Positions 33,714 through 42,460 of a stretch of 64,000 nt of DNA are shown piece after piece. Position 1 is the first letter of the stretch, and the number at the start of each line of letters is the position of its first letter. This DNA is from JAALLB01 sp017643495 (lineage in GTDB: Bacteria; Pseudomonadota; Alphaproteobacteria; Rhizobiales; Rhizobiaceae), in NCBI GenBank assembly GCA_965216105.1, contig OZ244147.1:124001-188000 (forward strand), in the 5' to 3' direction. The notes under the pieces are model-generated. The model worked only from the letters and a program-made list of their open reading frames with translations, did not search any database and was not told the origin of the DNA. A program made the position numbers and the translations under genes.

Positions 33714-34135
33714 TGTATGAATGGGTCAAAGCGCTTCACATAATTTCGGTTATCAGCTGGATGGCCGGTCAATTGTATTTGCCGCGCCTGCTCATTTATC
33801 ATTTCGATGCAGAGACCGGATCGGTTCAGTCAGAGACATTCAAGCTTATGGAGCGGCGGCTTCTCAGGATTATCATGACGCCGGCCATGCTGGCGACGTG
33901 GATATTCGGCTTGTGGCTGGTTGTATTGATCGATGCCCATCAGGAAGGCTGGTTTGCTGCCAAATTCTTTCTTGTTATCCTGATGTCAGCATTTCACGGT
34001 TTTCAGGCAAGATGGGTTCGCGAGTTCCGTGAGGACAAACGGTTGCGTTCTGCAAGGTTTTACCGAATCGCCAATGAAGGACCGACCCTGTTGATGATTG
34101 CGATCGTAATTCTGGTTGTTGTGAAACCTTTTTGA
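33713..34135 (+). CDS. hemJ: Protoporphyrinogen oxidase HemJ
   Basis: 140-residue membrane protein with four hydrophobic segments. The conserved heme-pathway histidine is in ALHIISVISWMAGQLYLPRL near the N-terminus, and the FRxxNE-like YRIANEGPTLLMI near the C-terminus is also typical of UPF0093/HemJ. HemJ oxidises protoporphyrinogen IX to protoporphyrin IX. It is translationally coupled to hemE (one-base overlap). Confidence 0.92.
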   Translation: MYEWVKALHIISVISWMAGQLYLPRLLIYHFDAETGSVQSETFKLMERRLLRIIMTPAMLATWIFGLWLVVLIDAHQEGWFAAKFFLVILMSAFHGFQARWVREFREDKRLRSARFYRIANEGPTLLMIAIVILVVVKPF

Positions 34136-34288
34136 ATGCCGATCATTTGGCCCTTGAAGGGGGTTCATGCAATTTTTCTTGAGTAAGACAGAATTTGAGT
34201 ATAGTTTTGCGCCAACCTACCTGAACATCCCGTATAGAATCATGTTTCCGGGATGCCTTTCATTATCACAGTTTGGAAAGCCGACTTC

Positions 34289-35554
34289 ATGGAACAGATG
34301 AAGCTCCAAGAGCTAAATTCTAAAAGCCCAACCGATCTGATTGCTTTTGCGGAAAGCGTTGAAGTTGAAAACGCCAGTACCATGCGCAAACAGGAACTGA
34401 TGTTCGCGATTTTGAAAAATCTCGCAGAGCAGGACGTGGAAATCATTGGCGAAGGTGTTGTCGAAATATTGCAGGACGGCTTTGGTTTCCTGCGCTCTGC
34501 AACCGCCAATTACCTGCCGGGCCCAGATGACATTTACATTTCTCCTTCTCAAATCAGGCGATTTTCCCTGAAGACAGGAGATACTGTCCAGGGCCCTATT
34601 CGCAGCCCCAAAGACGGGGAACGGTATTTTGCGCTTCTCAAGGTTGATACGATCAATTTTGAGGATCCGGAAAAAATTCGGCACAAGATCCATTTTGACA
34701 ACCTCACGCCACTTTATCCGGAATCACGGTTCCGCATGGAACTTGATGATCCGACCAAGAAGGACCTGTCCGGTCGGGTGATCGACCTGGTTGCGCCATT
34801 GGGCAAGGGTCAGCGTGGCTTGATTGTTGCTCCGCCACGCACCGGTAAAACAGTTCTTTTGCAAAACATTGCGCATTCGATCACAGCCAATCATCCGGAA
34901 AGCTATCTGATTGTATTGCTCATTGATGAGCGTCCGGAAGAAGTGACAGACATGCAACGCTCAGTGAAGGGCGAAGTGGTTTCTTCAACCTTTGACGAAC
35001 CTGCTTCCAGACACGTCCAAGTAGCTGAAATGGTTATAGAAAAAGCAAAAAGGCTCGTTGAGCACGGACGTGATGTTGTAATCCTTCTGGATTCGATCAC
35101 ACGTCTTGGGCGTGCCTACAACACCACTGTTCCTTCCTCGGGCAAGGTGTTGACGGGTGGTGTTGATGCGAATGCATTGCAACGACCCAAGCGCTTTTTT
35201 GGTGCTGCCAGAAATATTGAGGAAGGCGGATCTCTGACAATTGTTGCTACTGCGCTTATCGATACGGGAAGTCGCATGGATGAAGTGATTTTCGAGGAAT
35301 TCAAGGGTACGGGCAACTCGGAAATTGTTCTGGACAGAAAAGTTGCGGACAAACGGGTGTTCCCGGCAATGGACATTCTGAAATCGGGTACACGCAAGGA
35401 AGACTTGCTGGTACCGAAGGAAGATCTTCAGAAGGTTTTTGTACTTCGCCGGATTCTTTCATCCATGGGTACAACAGATGCCATCGAATTCCTGATCGAC
35501 AAGTTGAAGCAGACAAAAACCAACAGCGATTTCTTCGACAACATGAATACGTGA
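34289..35554 (+). CDS. rho: Transcription termination factor Rho
   Basis: RNA-dependent helicase, 421 residues from the ATG at 34289, equal to rhizobial Rho; an in-frame extension to 34253 is unlikely. The cold-shock-like RNA-binding domain has GFGFLRS, the P-loop APPRTGKT is at about 181-188, and the Q/R-loop region VPSSGKVLTGGVDANALQRP is intact. The 153-base leader from hemJ shows only a weak hairpin at 34151-34161. Confidence 0.96.
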   Translation: MEQMKLQELNSKSPTDLIAFAESVEVENASTMRKQELMFAILKNLAEQDVEIIGEGVVEILQDGFGFLRSATANYLPGPDDIYISPSQIRRFSLKTGDTVQGPIRSPKDGERYFALLKVDTINFEDPEKIRHKIHFDNLTPLYPESRFRMELDDPTKKDLSGRVIDLVAPLGKGQRGLIVAPPRTGKTVLLQNIAHSITANHPESYLIVLLIDERPEEVTDMQRSVKGEVVSSTFDEPASRHVQVAEMVIEKAKRLVEHGRDVVILLDSITRLGRAYNTTVPSSGKVLTGGVDANALQRPKRFFGAARNIEEGGSLTIVATALIDTGSRMDEVIFEEFKGTGNSEIVLDRKVADKRVFPAMDILKSGTRKEDLLVPKEDLQKVFVLRRILSSMGTTDAIEFLIDKLKQTKTNSDFFDNMNT

Positions 35555-35565
35555 TGTATTTTGCA

Positions 35566-37605
35566 TCAAGGTCGGTTTGCTGCCTGGAAGAGTAGGCCTT
35601 CCAGCTCGTTGGTTGAGCCTGTCGGCAAGCTGCAGGTTTTGTGCCGGCAGACGATTGCTGAAGCTTTTCCGGGCTTTTCCGAAACAGTGTTTTCATAAAG
35701 CGGTACGTTGCTACCCTCTGTGATCGTGCGTGATACAATCGGAAAATCCTGTACAGCCCTGTACAATTCTTTCCCGGTTTCAGTATCAAACTCCGAGATC
35801 GAGATGTGGACATGATGGAAGAGGGTATCCAGTCCGTTCATGAAACCTGCCATGCCATAGGGGCTTGATTTGGAGATTGCATAGAGGTTTTTTGCCAAAG
35901 CTTCTGCCTTTTGCAGTGAACCGGTCTCATCAGCCAGATGGCTGTAGCGAACCAAAGCTTCGAGCAATTGGGAAGCTCCTGCGGGATTTGCCTCATCCTG
36001 GTCACATCTAGGACGCGTGATCAGGTCGTTGATCCGCTCAGAGGTAAGGAAGAAACCGCCTTTGCCATCGGCATGCTCCCGGTCAAGAATATCAAGCCAC
36101 TGTGAAACGGTTTCGAGATATTTTTTCTTTTGCGTGATTTCATACAATGAGAGACCGGCATTTATCATCGCTGCATAGTCTGTGGTATTTGCCGGAAATA
36201 CTGAAACACCCTCTCTCCATGAGTGATTTAACCAAGGGGTATTCTGGCTTGATTCGCATATGAAATGAAAAGCTGTGACAGCTGCTTCGAGCCAGTCTTG
36301 ACGGTCAAACAGGGTTGCTGCTTCTGCAAGGGCACGGATCATGTATCCGTTCCAGTCTGTGAGAACCTTGTCATCAGTACCGGGACGAATGCGCTTGTTT
36401 CTTGCGGCAAGCAATTTCTCTCGGGCGGGTTTCAGCATCGATTCGGTTTCGTAACCATTATCAGACTGGCCCAGACGGTTCAGGATATTGACACCCTCCC
36501 AGTTACCTTCTGATGATACATTGTAGGAAGATGAAAACGTGTCATACTCTTCACTGAGCAGGGTTTGGATCTCGTGATTACTCCAGACATAGAACTTGCC
36601 CTCAATGCCCTCACTGTCGGCATCCAGGCTTGAATAGAACGCTCCCTCGGGAGATAGCATTTCAGTGCTCACCCATTCGACGGTCTGCTCGATTCGGTTT
36701 CGAAACATTTGATTGCCGCTTAATTTGAAAGCGCAGGTGAGATGGTGCAGAAAATGGGCGTTGTCGTAGAGCATTTTTTCAAAATGCGGGACCAACCACT
36801 TATCATCGACAGTATATCGGGCGATACCACCGGCAAGGTGATCATAGATGCCACCTCTGCACATTTGCTCCATGGTATGGAGAAATGCTTTTCCCGCCTG
36901 ACTGTCGATCTTGGTGCCGGCCTGTCTTGCCCAGCATTCAAGGATTGGGGCATTTGGGAATTTCTGGGTACCTTTCAGGCCGCCATTGTGTTCGTCATAT
37001 ATATCCAGTGTGCGCTTGGCAAAATCGGTTACCAGTTCGGGAAATGGCTCGTCGTCAGGCATGGGTGGCTGACTCAGTTTTACCAGATGATCCTGCAATG
37101 CTTGACTGTTCCGGGCAATTTCAGCCGCGCCAGAATGAAAGGCATTGGCAAGATGTTCAAGTACCTGGCTGAACGATGGTAGTCCGTGTTTGGGTTCAGG
37201 AGGGAAATAGGTTCCGCCCCAATAGGGTATTGCATCTGGCGTGAGGAACATGGTGAGCGGCCATCCCCCCTGCTGCCCGGTGGCATGGAGAGCCGCCATG
37301 TAGAGTTGATCCACATCGGGACGCTCTTCACGGTCAACCTTTATGTTGATGAAGAGCTCGTTCATGAGGTTGGCGGTATTGGCATCCTCGAAGCTTTCAT
37401 GCGCCATCACGTGGCACCAGTGGCAGGCAGCATAGCCGATTGAAAGCAGGATGGGCTTTTGCAATTCCCTGGCATGGGCAAGCACTTCCGGGCTCCACTC
37501 CTGCCAGTGTACGGGATTGTCGGCATGCTGTCTGAGGTATGGGCTTGAAGCTTCGCCAAGCCGGTTGCTTTGAAAGTTGTATGGAGTCATAGAACGGCTT
37601 TGCAT
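35566..37605 (-). CDS. SSP411/YyaL-type thioredoxin-domain (DUF255) protein
   Basis: 679 residues. An N-terminal thioredoxin-like DUF255 domain (about 10-175) has the active-site motif CHWC at 61-64 (YAACHWCHVMAHESF) and DREERPDVDQLYM. The rest is an alpha/alpha-barrel region related to glycosyl epimerases (KVLTDWNGYMIRALAEAA). Homologs include mammalian SSP411 and B. subtilis YyaL; biochemical role unknown. No signal peptide. It converges with rho (11 bases apart) and diverges from mnmE, so it faces the origin, unlike its neighbours. ATG at 37590 is an alternative start. Confidence 0.85.
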   Translation of the reverse strand: MQSRSMTPYNFQSNRLGEASSPYLRQHADNPVHWQEWSPEVLAHARELQKPILLSIGYAACHWCHVMAHESFEDANTANLMNELFINIKVDREERPDVDQLYMAALHATGQQGGWPLTMFLTPDAIPYWGGTYFPPEPKHGLPSFSQVLEHLANAFHSGAAEIARNSQALQDHLVKLSQPPMPDDEPFPELVTDFAKRTLDIYDEHNGGLKGTQKFPNAPILECWARQAGTKIDSQAGKAFLHTMEQMCRGGIYDHLAGGIARYTVDDKWLVPHFEKMLYDNAHFLHHLTCAFKLSGNQMFRNRIEQTVEWVSTEMLSPEGAFYSSLDADSEGIEGKFYVWSNHEIQTLLSEEYDTFSSSYNVSSEGNWEGVNILNRLGQSDNGYETESMLKPAREKLLAARNKRIRPGTDDKVLTDWNGYMIRALAEAATLFDRQDWLEAAVTAFHFICESSQNTPWLNHSWREGVSVFPANTTDYAAMINAGLSLYEITQKKKYLETVSQWLDILDREHADGKGGFFLTSERINDLITRPRCDQDEANPAGASQLLEALVRYSHLADETGSLQKAEALAKNLYAISKSSPYGMAGFMNGLDTLFHHVHISISEFDTETGKELYRAVQDFPIVSRTITEGSNVPLYENTVSEKPGKASAIVCRHKTCSLPTGSTNELEGLLFQAANRP

Positions 37606-37653
37606 GTTTGTGTGCGCATTACGCTAACCTATCGCTGTTGTCCGGATAAACCA

Positions 37654-38961
37654 ATGGAAGCAGAAAGAAAGACTATTGTTGCCCTGTCCAGCGGGATACT
37701 TCCCAGCGGTGTAGCTGTCATAAGGATATCAGGTCCGGAGGTTGCCTCGATTGCAAACTCGATGCTGGGTGGTCTTCCAGGATCGCGAGAGGCTGTTCTC
37801 AGACAAATCCGGCATCCGGAAACAGGGGAAGTGCTGGATAACGGGATTGTATTGCATTTTGACGGCCCCCGCAGTTTTACCGGCGAAGACTGTCTGGAAT
37901 ATCAGGTTCATGGCGGGAAAGCTGTTGTATCTGCCATTCTTGATGCCTTGCTGGTGCATAAGGGGGTACGTATTGCCGAAGCCGGTGAATTTTCCCGGCG
38001 GGCCTTTGAAAATGGCCGTATGGATCTGACTGAAGCCGAAGGAATTGCGGACCTCATCGTTTCCGAGACCGAGTCGCAAAGACGGCTAGCATTGTCTCAA
38101 AGCATGGGTGAGCTGAGGAAGTTATATGATGACTGGCGGAAACGCCTGATACACTTGCGGGCCATGATCGAAGCGGAACTGGACTTTTCCGAAGAAGAAG
38201 ACGTGCCGAAGGATATATCCGCTGCCGGCTTTTCGCAGATTGCGGGTGTTTCACGTGAAATACATCAACATCTTTCAGACAATCGCGCAGGGGAGATTGT
38301 TCGGGAAGGGTTTAAAGTTGCCCTGATGGGTAAACCGAATGCGGGCAAGTCCAGTCTGCTGAATGCATTGGCGCGTCGTGACGTGGCTATTGTAACGGAG
38401 GAGGAAGGTACGACCCGGGATGTAATTGATGTGCATCTGGATATTGATGGCCACGCGGTAATTGTTTCCGATACTGCAGGAATCCGCGAATCAGGCAATC
38501 GCATCGAACAAGAGGGGATACGCAGGGCAAGACAGCGCGGAGAGAGCGCCGATCTTGTTATCTGGCTTGGCCAGCCTGACGAAGTTTTGCCGTCCGATAT
38601 CGTCAATCTGGAAAATCTAGTTCACATGATTTCCAAAGATGATGATGGTCTTCGCACTGAAGGCACATCATTTTCAAGTCGAACAGGATACGGGATGGAC
38701 AGCCTGCTGGAAATGATATCCGGAAGGGTCCAATCCAGTATTGGAAATATCGAATCCGGATTGATCACCCGCGCTAGGCATAGGGCATTGCTGGAATCGT
38801 GTTACGAACACTTGATCCTTGCAATGCGTGAGAATATGGATATTGAATTGCGCGCGGAAAATCTGCGGCTTGCCAGTGATGAAATTGGCAGAATTACAGG
38901 CCGGATCGATGTGGAAGATCTGCTTGATGTAATATTCTCGGAGTTTTGCGTGGGTAAATGA
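37654..38961 (+). CDS. mnmE: tRNA modification GTPase MnmE
   Basis: 435 residues from the ATG at 37654 (MEAERKTIVALSSG). N-terminal tetrahydrofolate-binding domain; inserted G domain with P-loop GKPNAGKSS near 225-233 and DTAGIRES; C-terminal end FCVGK, the catalytic Cys motif. With MnmG it builds cmnm5U34 in tRNA. It carries a parS-like site (38247-38262) within its coding sequence. The frame is open upstream to 37570, but those residues do not look like MnmE. Confidence 0.96.
   Translation: MEAERKTIVALSSGILPSGVAVIRISGPEVASIANSMLGGLPGSREAVLRQIRHPETGEVLDNGIVLHFDGPRSFTGEDCLEYQVHGGKAVVSAILDALLVHKGVRIAEAGEFSRRAFENGRMDLTEAEGIADLIVSETESQRRLALSQSMGELRKLYDDWRKRLIHLRAMIEAELDFSEEEDVPKDISAAGFSQIAGVSREIHQHLSDNRAGEIVREGFKVALMGKPNAGKSSLLNALARRDVAIVTEEEGTTRDVIDVHLDIDGHAVIVSDTAGIRESGNRIEQEGIRRARQRGESADLVIWLGQPDEVLPSDIVNLENLVHMISKDDDGLRTEGTSFSSRTGYGMDSLLEMISGRVQSSIGNIESGLITRARHRALLESCYEHLILAMRENMDIELRAENLRLASDEIGRITGRIDVEDLLDVIFSEFCVGK
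38247..38262. other. parS-like site inside mnmE
   Basis: tgttTCACGTGAaata differs at one base from TGTTTCACGTGAAACA. It is read in frame as V-S-R-E-I. Confidence 0.75.
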
Positions 38962-38975
38962 TTCACGTGAAACAG
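38960..38975. other. parS-like site after mnmE
   Basis: gattcacgtgaaacag keeps the core TTCACGTGAAAC with mismatches at the ends; it overlaps the mnmE stop codon region. Confidence 0.65.
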
Positions 38976-38984
38976 AAATGACCC

Positions 38985-39000
38985 CGTTTCACGTGAAACA
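38985..39000. other. parS site between mnmE and mnmG
   Basis: cgtttcacgtgaaaca differs from the full palindrome only in the first base. It begins 25 bases after the start of the previous site. Confidence 0.85.
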
Positions 39001-39041
39001 AACCGTAACTTCAACTCCTGCAGGGCTGAGTGGATAAGAAT

Positions 39042-40949
39042 ATGCCTGATTCTCGAACTTATGATGTCATAGTTGTCGGTGGAGGCCATGCCGGTTGCGA
39101 AGCAGCCGCAGCTGCAGCACGGTTTGGCGCTCGTACTGCCCTGGTGACGCACAAGCGGGACACGATTGGTGTGATGTCGTGCAATCCGGCGATTGGCGGT
39201 CTGGGAAAAGGTCATCTGGTTCGGGAAGTTGATGCCCTTGACGGATTGATGGGCAGGGTAGCTGACAGGGGTGGAATCCAGTTCAGGCTGTTGAACAGGC
39301 GCAAGGGACCTGCAGTGCGCGGCCCCCGTGCCCAGGCCGACCGCAAACTCTATCGCGAAGCGATGCAGGAGGAGATTGCAAGTGTTCAGGGGCTAGAAGT
39401 TGTTGAAGCGGCTGTAGAGGACCTCGAGGTTAATAACGACCGGGTGACAGGTGTTATGCTTGCCGATGGTACGGTTTTGTCTTGCGGCGCTGTTGTGCTG
39501 ACAACGGGTACTTTCCTGAGGGGGCTTATTCATATCGGGGACCGGATGATACCGGCTGGCCGGATGGGCGAGGATCCCAGCAATGGACTTTCCGCTACAC
39601 TGGAAAGGGCAAAATTCAGACTGGCACGACTGAAAACCGGAACGCCACCGCGACTTGATACCGCGACGATTGACTGGGCGAGCCTGCAAATGCAGCCGGG
39701 GGATGATATCCCAGTTCCTTTTTCGAGCATGACTGCCGCAATAACAAATCCGCAAATATCGTGCGGGATTACCCGGACAACGCCTGAGGGGCACAAGATC
39801 ATTCAGGACAATGTCAAGCGGTCAGCCATGTATTCCGGTCAGATTGACGGAATAGGCCCGCGCTATTGTCCTTCCATTGAGGACAAGATCGTAAAGTTTG
39901 GTGAGCGGGACGGGCATCAGATTTTCATAGAGCCGGAAGGGCTGGAAGACCGGACTGTCTATCCAAACGGCATTTCAACTTCCATGCCGGAAGATGTGCA
40001 GAAGGCTTTTCTGAAAACAATACCGGGGCTTGAACGAGCCGTGATTCTGCAGCCCGGATATGCAATCGAATACAATCACGTCGATCCCCGTGAATTGAAA
40101 CCAAGCCTTGAAAGTCGCAGGATCGCCGGGTTTTTCCTTGCCGGTCAGATCAATGGCACCACCGGTTACGAAGAAGCAGCCGGGCAGGGGCTTGTTGCCG
40201 GGCTTAATGCGGCCAGGCTTGTTGCCGGCATGGATGAGATCGTTTTCAGTCGCACTGAAAGCTATCTGGGCGTGATGATTGATGACCTGGTCACACGAGG
40301 GGTAAGCGAGCCTTACCGCATGTTCACATCGAGAGCAGAGTATCGTTTGTCGTTAAGGGCGGACAATGCTGATGACCGGCTTACACCGCTGGGTATTGAA
40401 GCAGGTATTGTGGGTAGCGCGCGCGCGACATTTTTCAACAAGCGACAAACAGAGAAAGCGTTGGCACGGCAAAAACTGCAAAGCTTGACAATTACGCCGA
40501 ATGAGGCCGGGAAAGCCGGCCTTAAGGTGAATGAGGACGGTGTTCGCCGTTCGGCATATGATCTGCTTTCCTATAATGATGTCAATATCAAAACGCTTTG
40601 TGCCATCTGGCCCGAGCTTTCACAGCTTCCCATTGAAATTACTGAGCCTTTGGAGATTGAGGCAACTTATGCCGTCTATTTGAAACGGCAGGAAGCTGAT
40701 GCAATGCTGGTTCGCAAGGATGAAGAAAAGCGTATTCCGGAAGGCTTTCCGTTTGATGAACTGCCCGGCCTTTCGAATGAGCTGAAGCACAAGTTGATGG
40801 AAGTGCGTCCTGTGAGTATTGGCCAGGCTGCGCGCATTGACGGAATGACGCCTGCTGCCCTTACTTTGTTGCTGACAAGAATTGCAAAATATACTCACAG
40901 GCAAAAAGAAGCTCCGTCAGGACCGGATTCACAAAGCAGGGCCATCTGA
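39042..40949 (+). CDS. mnmG: tRNA uridine-5-carboxymethylaminomethyl modification enzyme MnmG
   Basis: 635 residues from the ATG at 39042; an in-frame GTG at 39030 is possible. FAD-binding VIVVGGGHAGCEAA at the N-terminus, MSCNPAIGGLGKGHLVREVDALDG-type block (family signature, about residues 46-69) and the C-terminal helical MnmE-binding domain. The partner of MnmE in wobble uridine modification. Stop overlaps rsmG start by one base. Confidence 0.97.
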   Translation: MPDSRTYDVIVVGGGHAGCEAAAAAARFGARTALVTHKRDTIGVMSCNPAIGGLGKGHLVREVDALDGLMGRVADRGGIQFRLLNRRKGPAVRGPRAQADRKLYREAMQEEIASVQGLEVVEAAVEDLEVNNDRVTGVMLADGTVLSCGAVVLTTGTFLRGLIHIGDRMIPAGRMGEDPSNGLSATLERAKFRLARLKTGTPPRLDTATIDWASLQMQPGDDIPVPFSSMTAAITNPQISCGITRTTPEGHKIIQDNVKRSAMYSGQIDGIGPRYCPSIEDKIVKFGERDGHQIFIEPEGLEDRTVYPNGISTSMPEDVQKAFLKTIPGLERAVILQPGYAIEYNHVDPRELKPSLESRRIAGFFLAGQINGTTGYEEAAGQGLVAGLNAARLVAGMDEIVFSRTESYLGVMIDDLVTRGVSEPYRMFTSRAEYRLSLRADNADDRLTPLGIEAGIVGSARATFFNKRQTEKALARQKLQSLTITPNEAGKAGLKVNEDGVRRSAYDLLSYNDVNIKTLCAIWPELSQLPIEITEPLEIEATYAVYLKRQEADAMLVRKDEEKRIPEGFPFDELPGLSNELKHKLMEVRPVSIGQAARIDGMTPAALTLLLTRIAKYTHRQKEAPSGPDSQSRAI

Positions 40950-41599
40950 TGCATGGCAACAAGCATTCCGCTTTTGATTCTGTCCGGCGGATATACCCTG
41001 TTTCACGTGAAACATTTGAGCGTTTGGAGCTTTTTGTCGACCGTCTTCAGACGTGGCAGAAAAAAACAAACCTGATTGCACCATCAACTATGGATGAAAT
41101 CTGGACGAGACATGTCTCTGACAGCATACAATGTTTGGCAATCAAGCCCGATGCTTCCCGGTGGGTGGATATCGGTAGTGGCGGCGGCTTTCCCGGACTT
41201 GTTATTGCAGCTGTTCTGGTTGAGCAAGAAGATGCGTCAATCACTTTGGTTGAGAGCAATCAGAAAAAATGCGCTTTTCTTCGGCAGGTAATCCGCCAGA
41301 TGGGCAGTGAGGCCCGCGTTGTATCATCACGAATTGAAGTAGCAGCGCGGGATATTGAAACCCCGCAGGTTGTCACAGCCCGGGCACTCGCCGAACTTCC
41401 ACTGCTTCTGGAACTGTCGGCGCCGTGGCTGAGCGATGGGGCTGTCGGGCTCTTCCACAAAGGTCGTGAATATCGTCAGGAAGTGGCAAAATGCAATGGA
41501 ACGTGGTCTTTCGATCTGGTAGAGCATGAGAGCAGGGTTTCGCCTGACTCCGTTCTGCTGGAAGTGCGAAACCTGAAACCCGAAACAAAGCAGCGCTGA
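40949..41599 (+). CDS. rsmG: 16S rRNA (guanine527-N7)-methyltransferase
   Basis: 216 residues. SAM-binding motif VDIGSGGGFPGLVIA (about 73-87) and HVSDSIQC upstream are typical of RsmG/GidB. The enzyme methylates G527 of 16S rRNA. A perfect parS palindrome (40999-41014) lies in its 5' coding part and encodes V-S-R-E-T. It is 5 bases upstream of parA. Confidence 0.95.
   Translation: MHGNKHSAFDSVRRIYPVSRETFERLELFVDRLQTWQKKTNLIAPSTMDEIWTRHVSDSIQCLAIKPDASRWVDIGSGGGFPGLVIAAVLVEQEDASITLVESNQKKCAFLRQVIRQMGSEARVVSSRIEVAARDIETPQVVTARALAELPLLLELSAPWLSDGAVGLFHKGREYRQEVAKCNGTWSFDLVEHESRVSPDSVLLEVRNLKPETKQR
40999..41014. other. Perfect parS site inside rsmG
   Basis: tgtttcacgtgaaaca, an exact 16-base palindrome equal to the classical bacterial parS consensus bound by ParB. 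Confidence 0.93.
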
Positions 41600-41604
41600 A
41601 ACCC

Positions 41605-42393
41605 ATGCCTCGCGTCATTACCATTGCAAACCAGAAAGGCGGCGTCGGCAAGACGACGACAGCGATCAATCTCGCTACAGCGCTGGCTGCCATTGGCAAG
41701 AATGCCCTGGTTGTTGACCTTGACCCGCAAGGCAATGCGAGTACCGGTCTTGGCATTGACCGGGATGACCGCAATGTTTCTACCTATGATCTGCTGACCG
41801 GTGAAGCGAGGCTGGCTGAGGCCATCATGCCGACTGCGGTCCCGAGGCTTTATCTGGCACCATCGACACTGGATTTGTTGGGGGTTGAGATGGAAATCTC
41901 CGGCCAGCCTGACCGGGCATACAAGTTGAAGAAAGCAATTGCGGAATACAGGAACCCGGAACTGGAACTCGACTATATTCTTATTGACTGCCCACCATCC
42001 CTGAACCTGTTGACCCTGAATTCCCTTGCAGCAGCCGATTCCATTCTTGTGCCTCTTCAATGTGAGTTTTTTGCCCTGGAAGGCCTTAGCCAATTATTGC
42101 AGACCGTTGATCAGGTCAGGGAAAACCTCAATCCGGATTTGCACATTCATGGCGTGGTCATGACCATGTTTGACAAGCGCAACAATCTGGCAAGCCAGGT
42201 AGTCGAGGATGTTCGCGAATTTCTGGGCGAGAAGGTCTATGATACGGTTATTCCCAGAAATGTCCGGATATCGGAAGCGCCTTCCTACGGAAAACCGGTA
42301 TTGCTCTATGATCTGCAATGTCCGGGAAGCCAAGCCTATCTTGAACTGGCTGCAGAAGTAATCAAGCGGGAAAAGAAGCTGATGGCAGCCTGA
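41605..42393 (+). CDS. parA: Chromosome partitioning ATPase ParA
   Basis: 262 residues. Deviant Walker A KGGVGKTTTA at 11-20, motif A' (VVDLDPQGNAS) and Walker B (YILIDCPPSLN) are present. There is no N-terminal DNA-binding extension, so this is the chromosomal (type Ib-like, Soj) form. It drives segregation of the ParB-parS complex. Operon with parB, 67-bp gap. Confidence 0.97.
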   Translation: MPRVITIANQKGGVGKTTTAINLATALAAIGKNALVVDLDPQGNASTGLGIDRDDRNVSTYDLLTGEARLAEAIMPTAVPRLYLAPSTLDLLGVEMEISGQPDRAYKLKKAIAEYRNPELELDYILIDCPPSLNLLTLNSLAAADSILVPLQCEFFALEGLSQLLQTVDQVRENLNPDLHIHGVVMTMFDKRNNLASQVVEDVREFLGEKVYDTVIPRNVRISEAPSYGKPVLLYDLQCPGSQAYLELAAEVIKREKKLMAA

Positions 42394-42460
42394 TCAACCA
42401 GGTGCGCCATTTTCCCAACGATTGATTCGGCAGTGTAATAAACAAAGATGAGTAAAACCG

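Noticed and set aside
34151..34161. cccttgaaggg in the rho leader as a terminator
   Set aside because: The stem is only 4 bp with a 3-base loop and no immediate T-run; too weak to call.
37570..37653. Upstream extension of mnmE
   Set aside because: The frame is open, but the residues are not conserved-looking and the ATG at 37654 gives a normal MnmE N-terminus.
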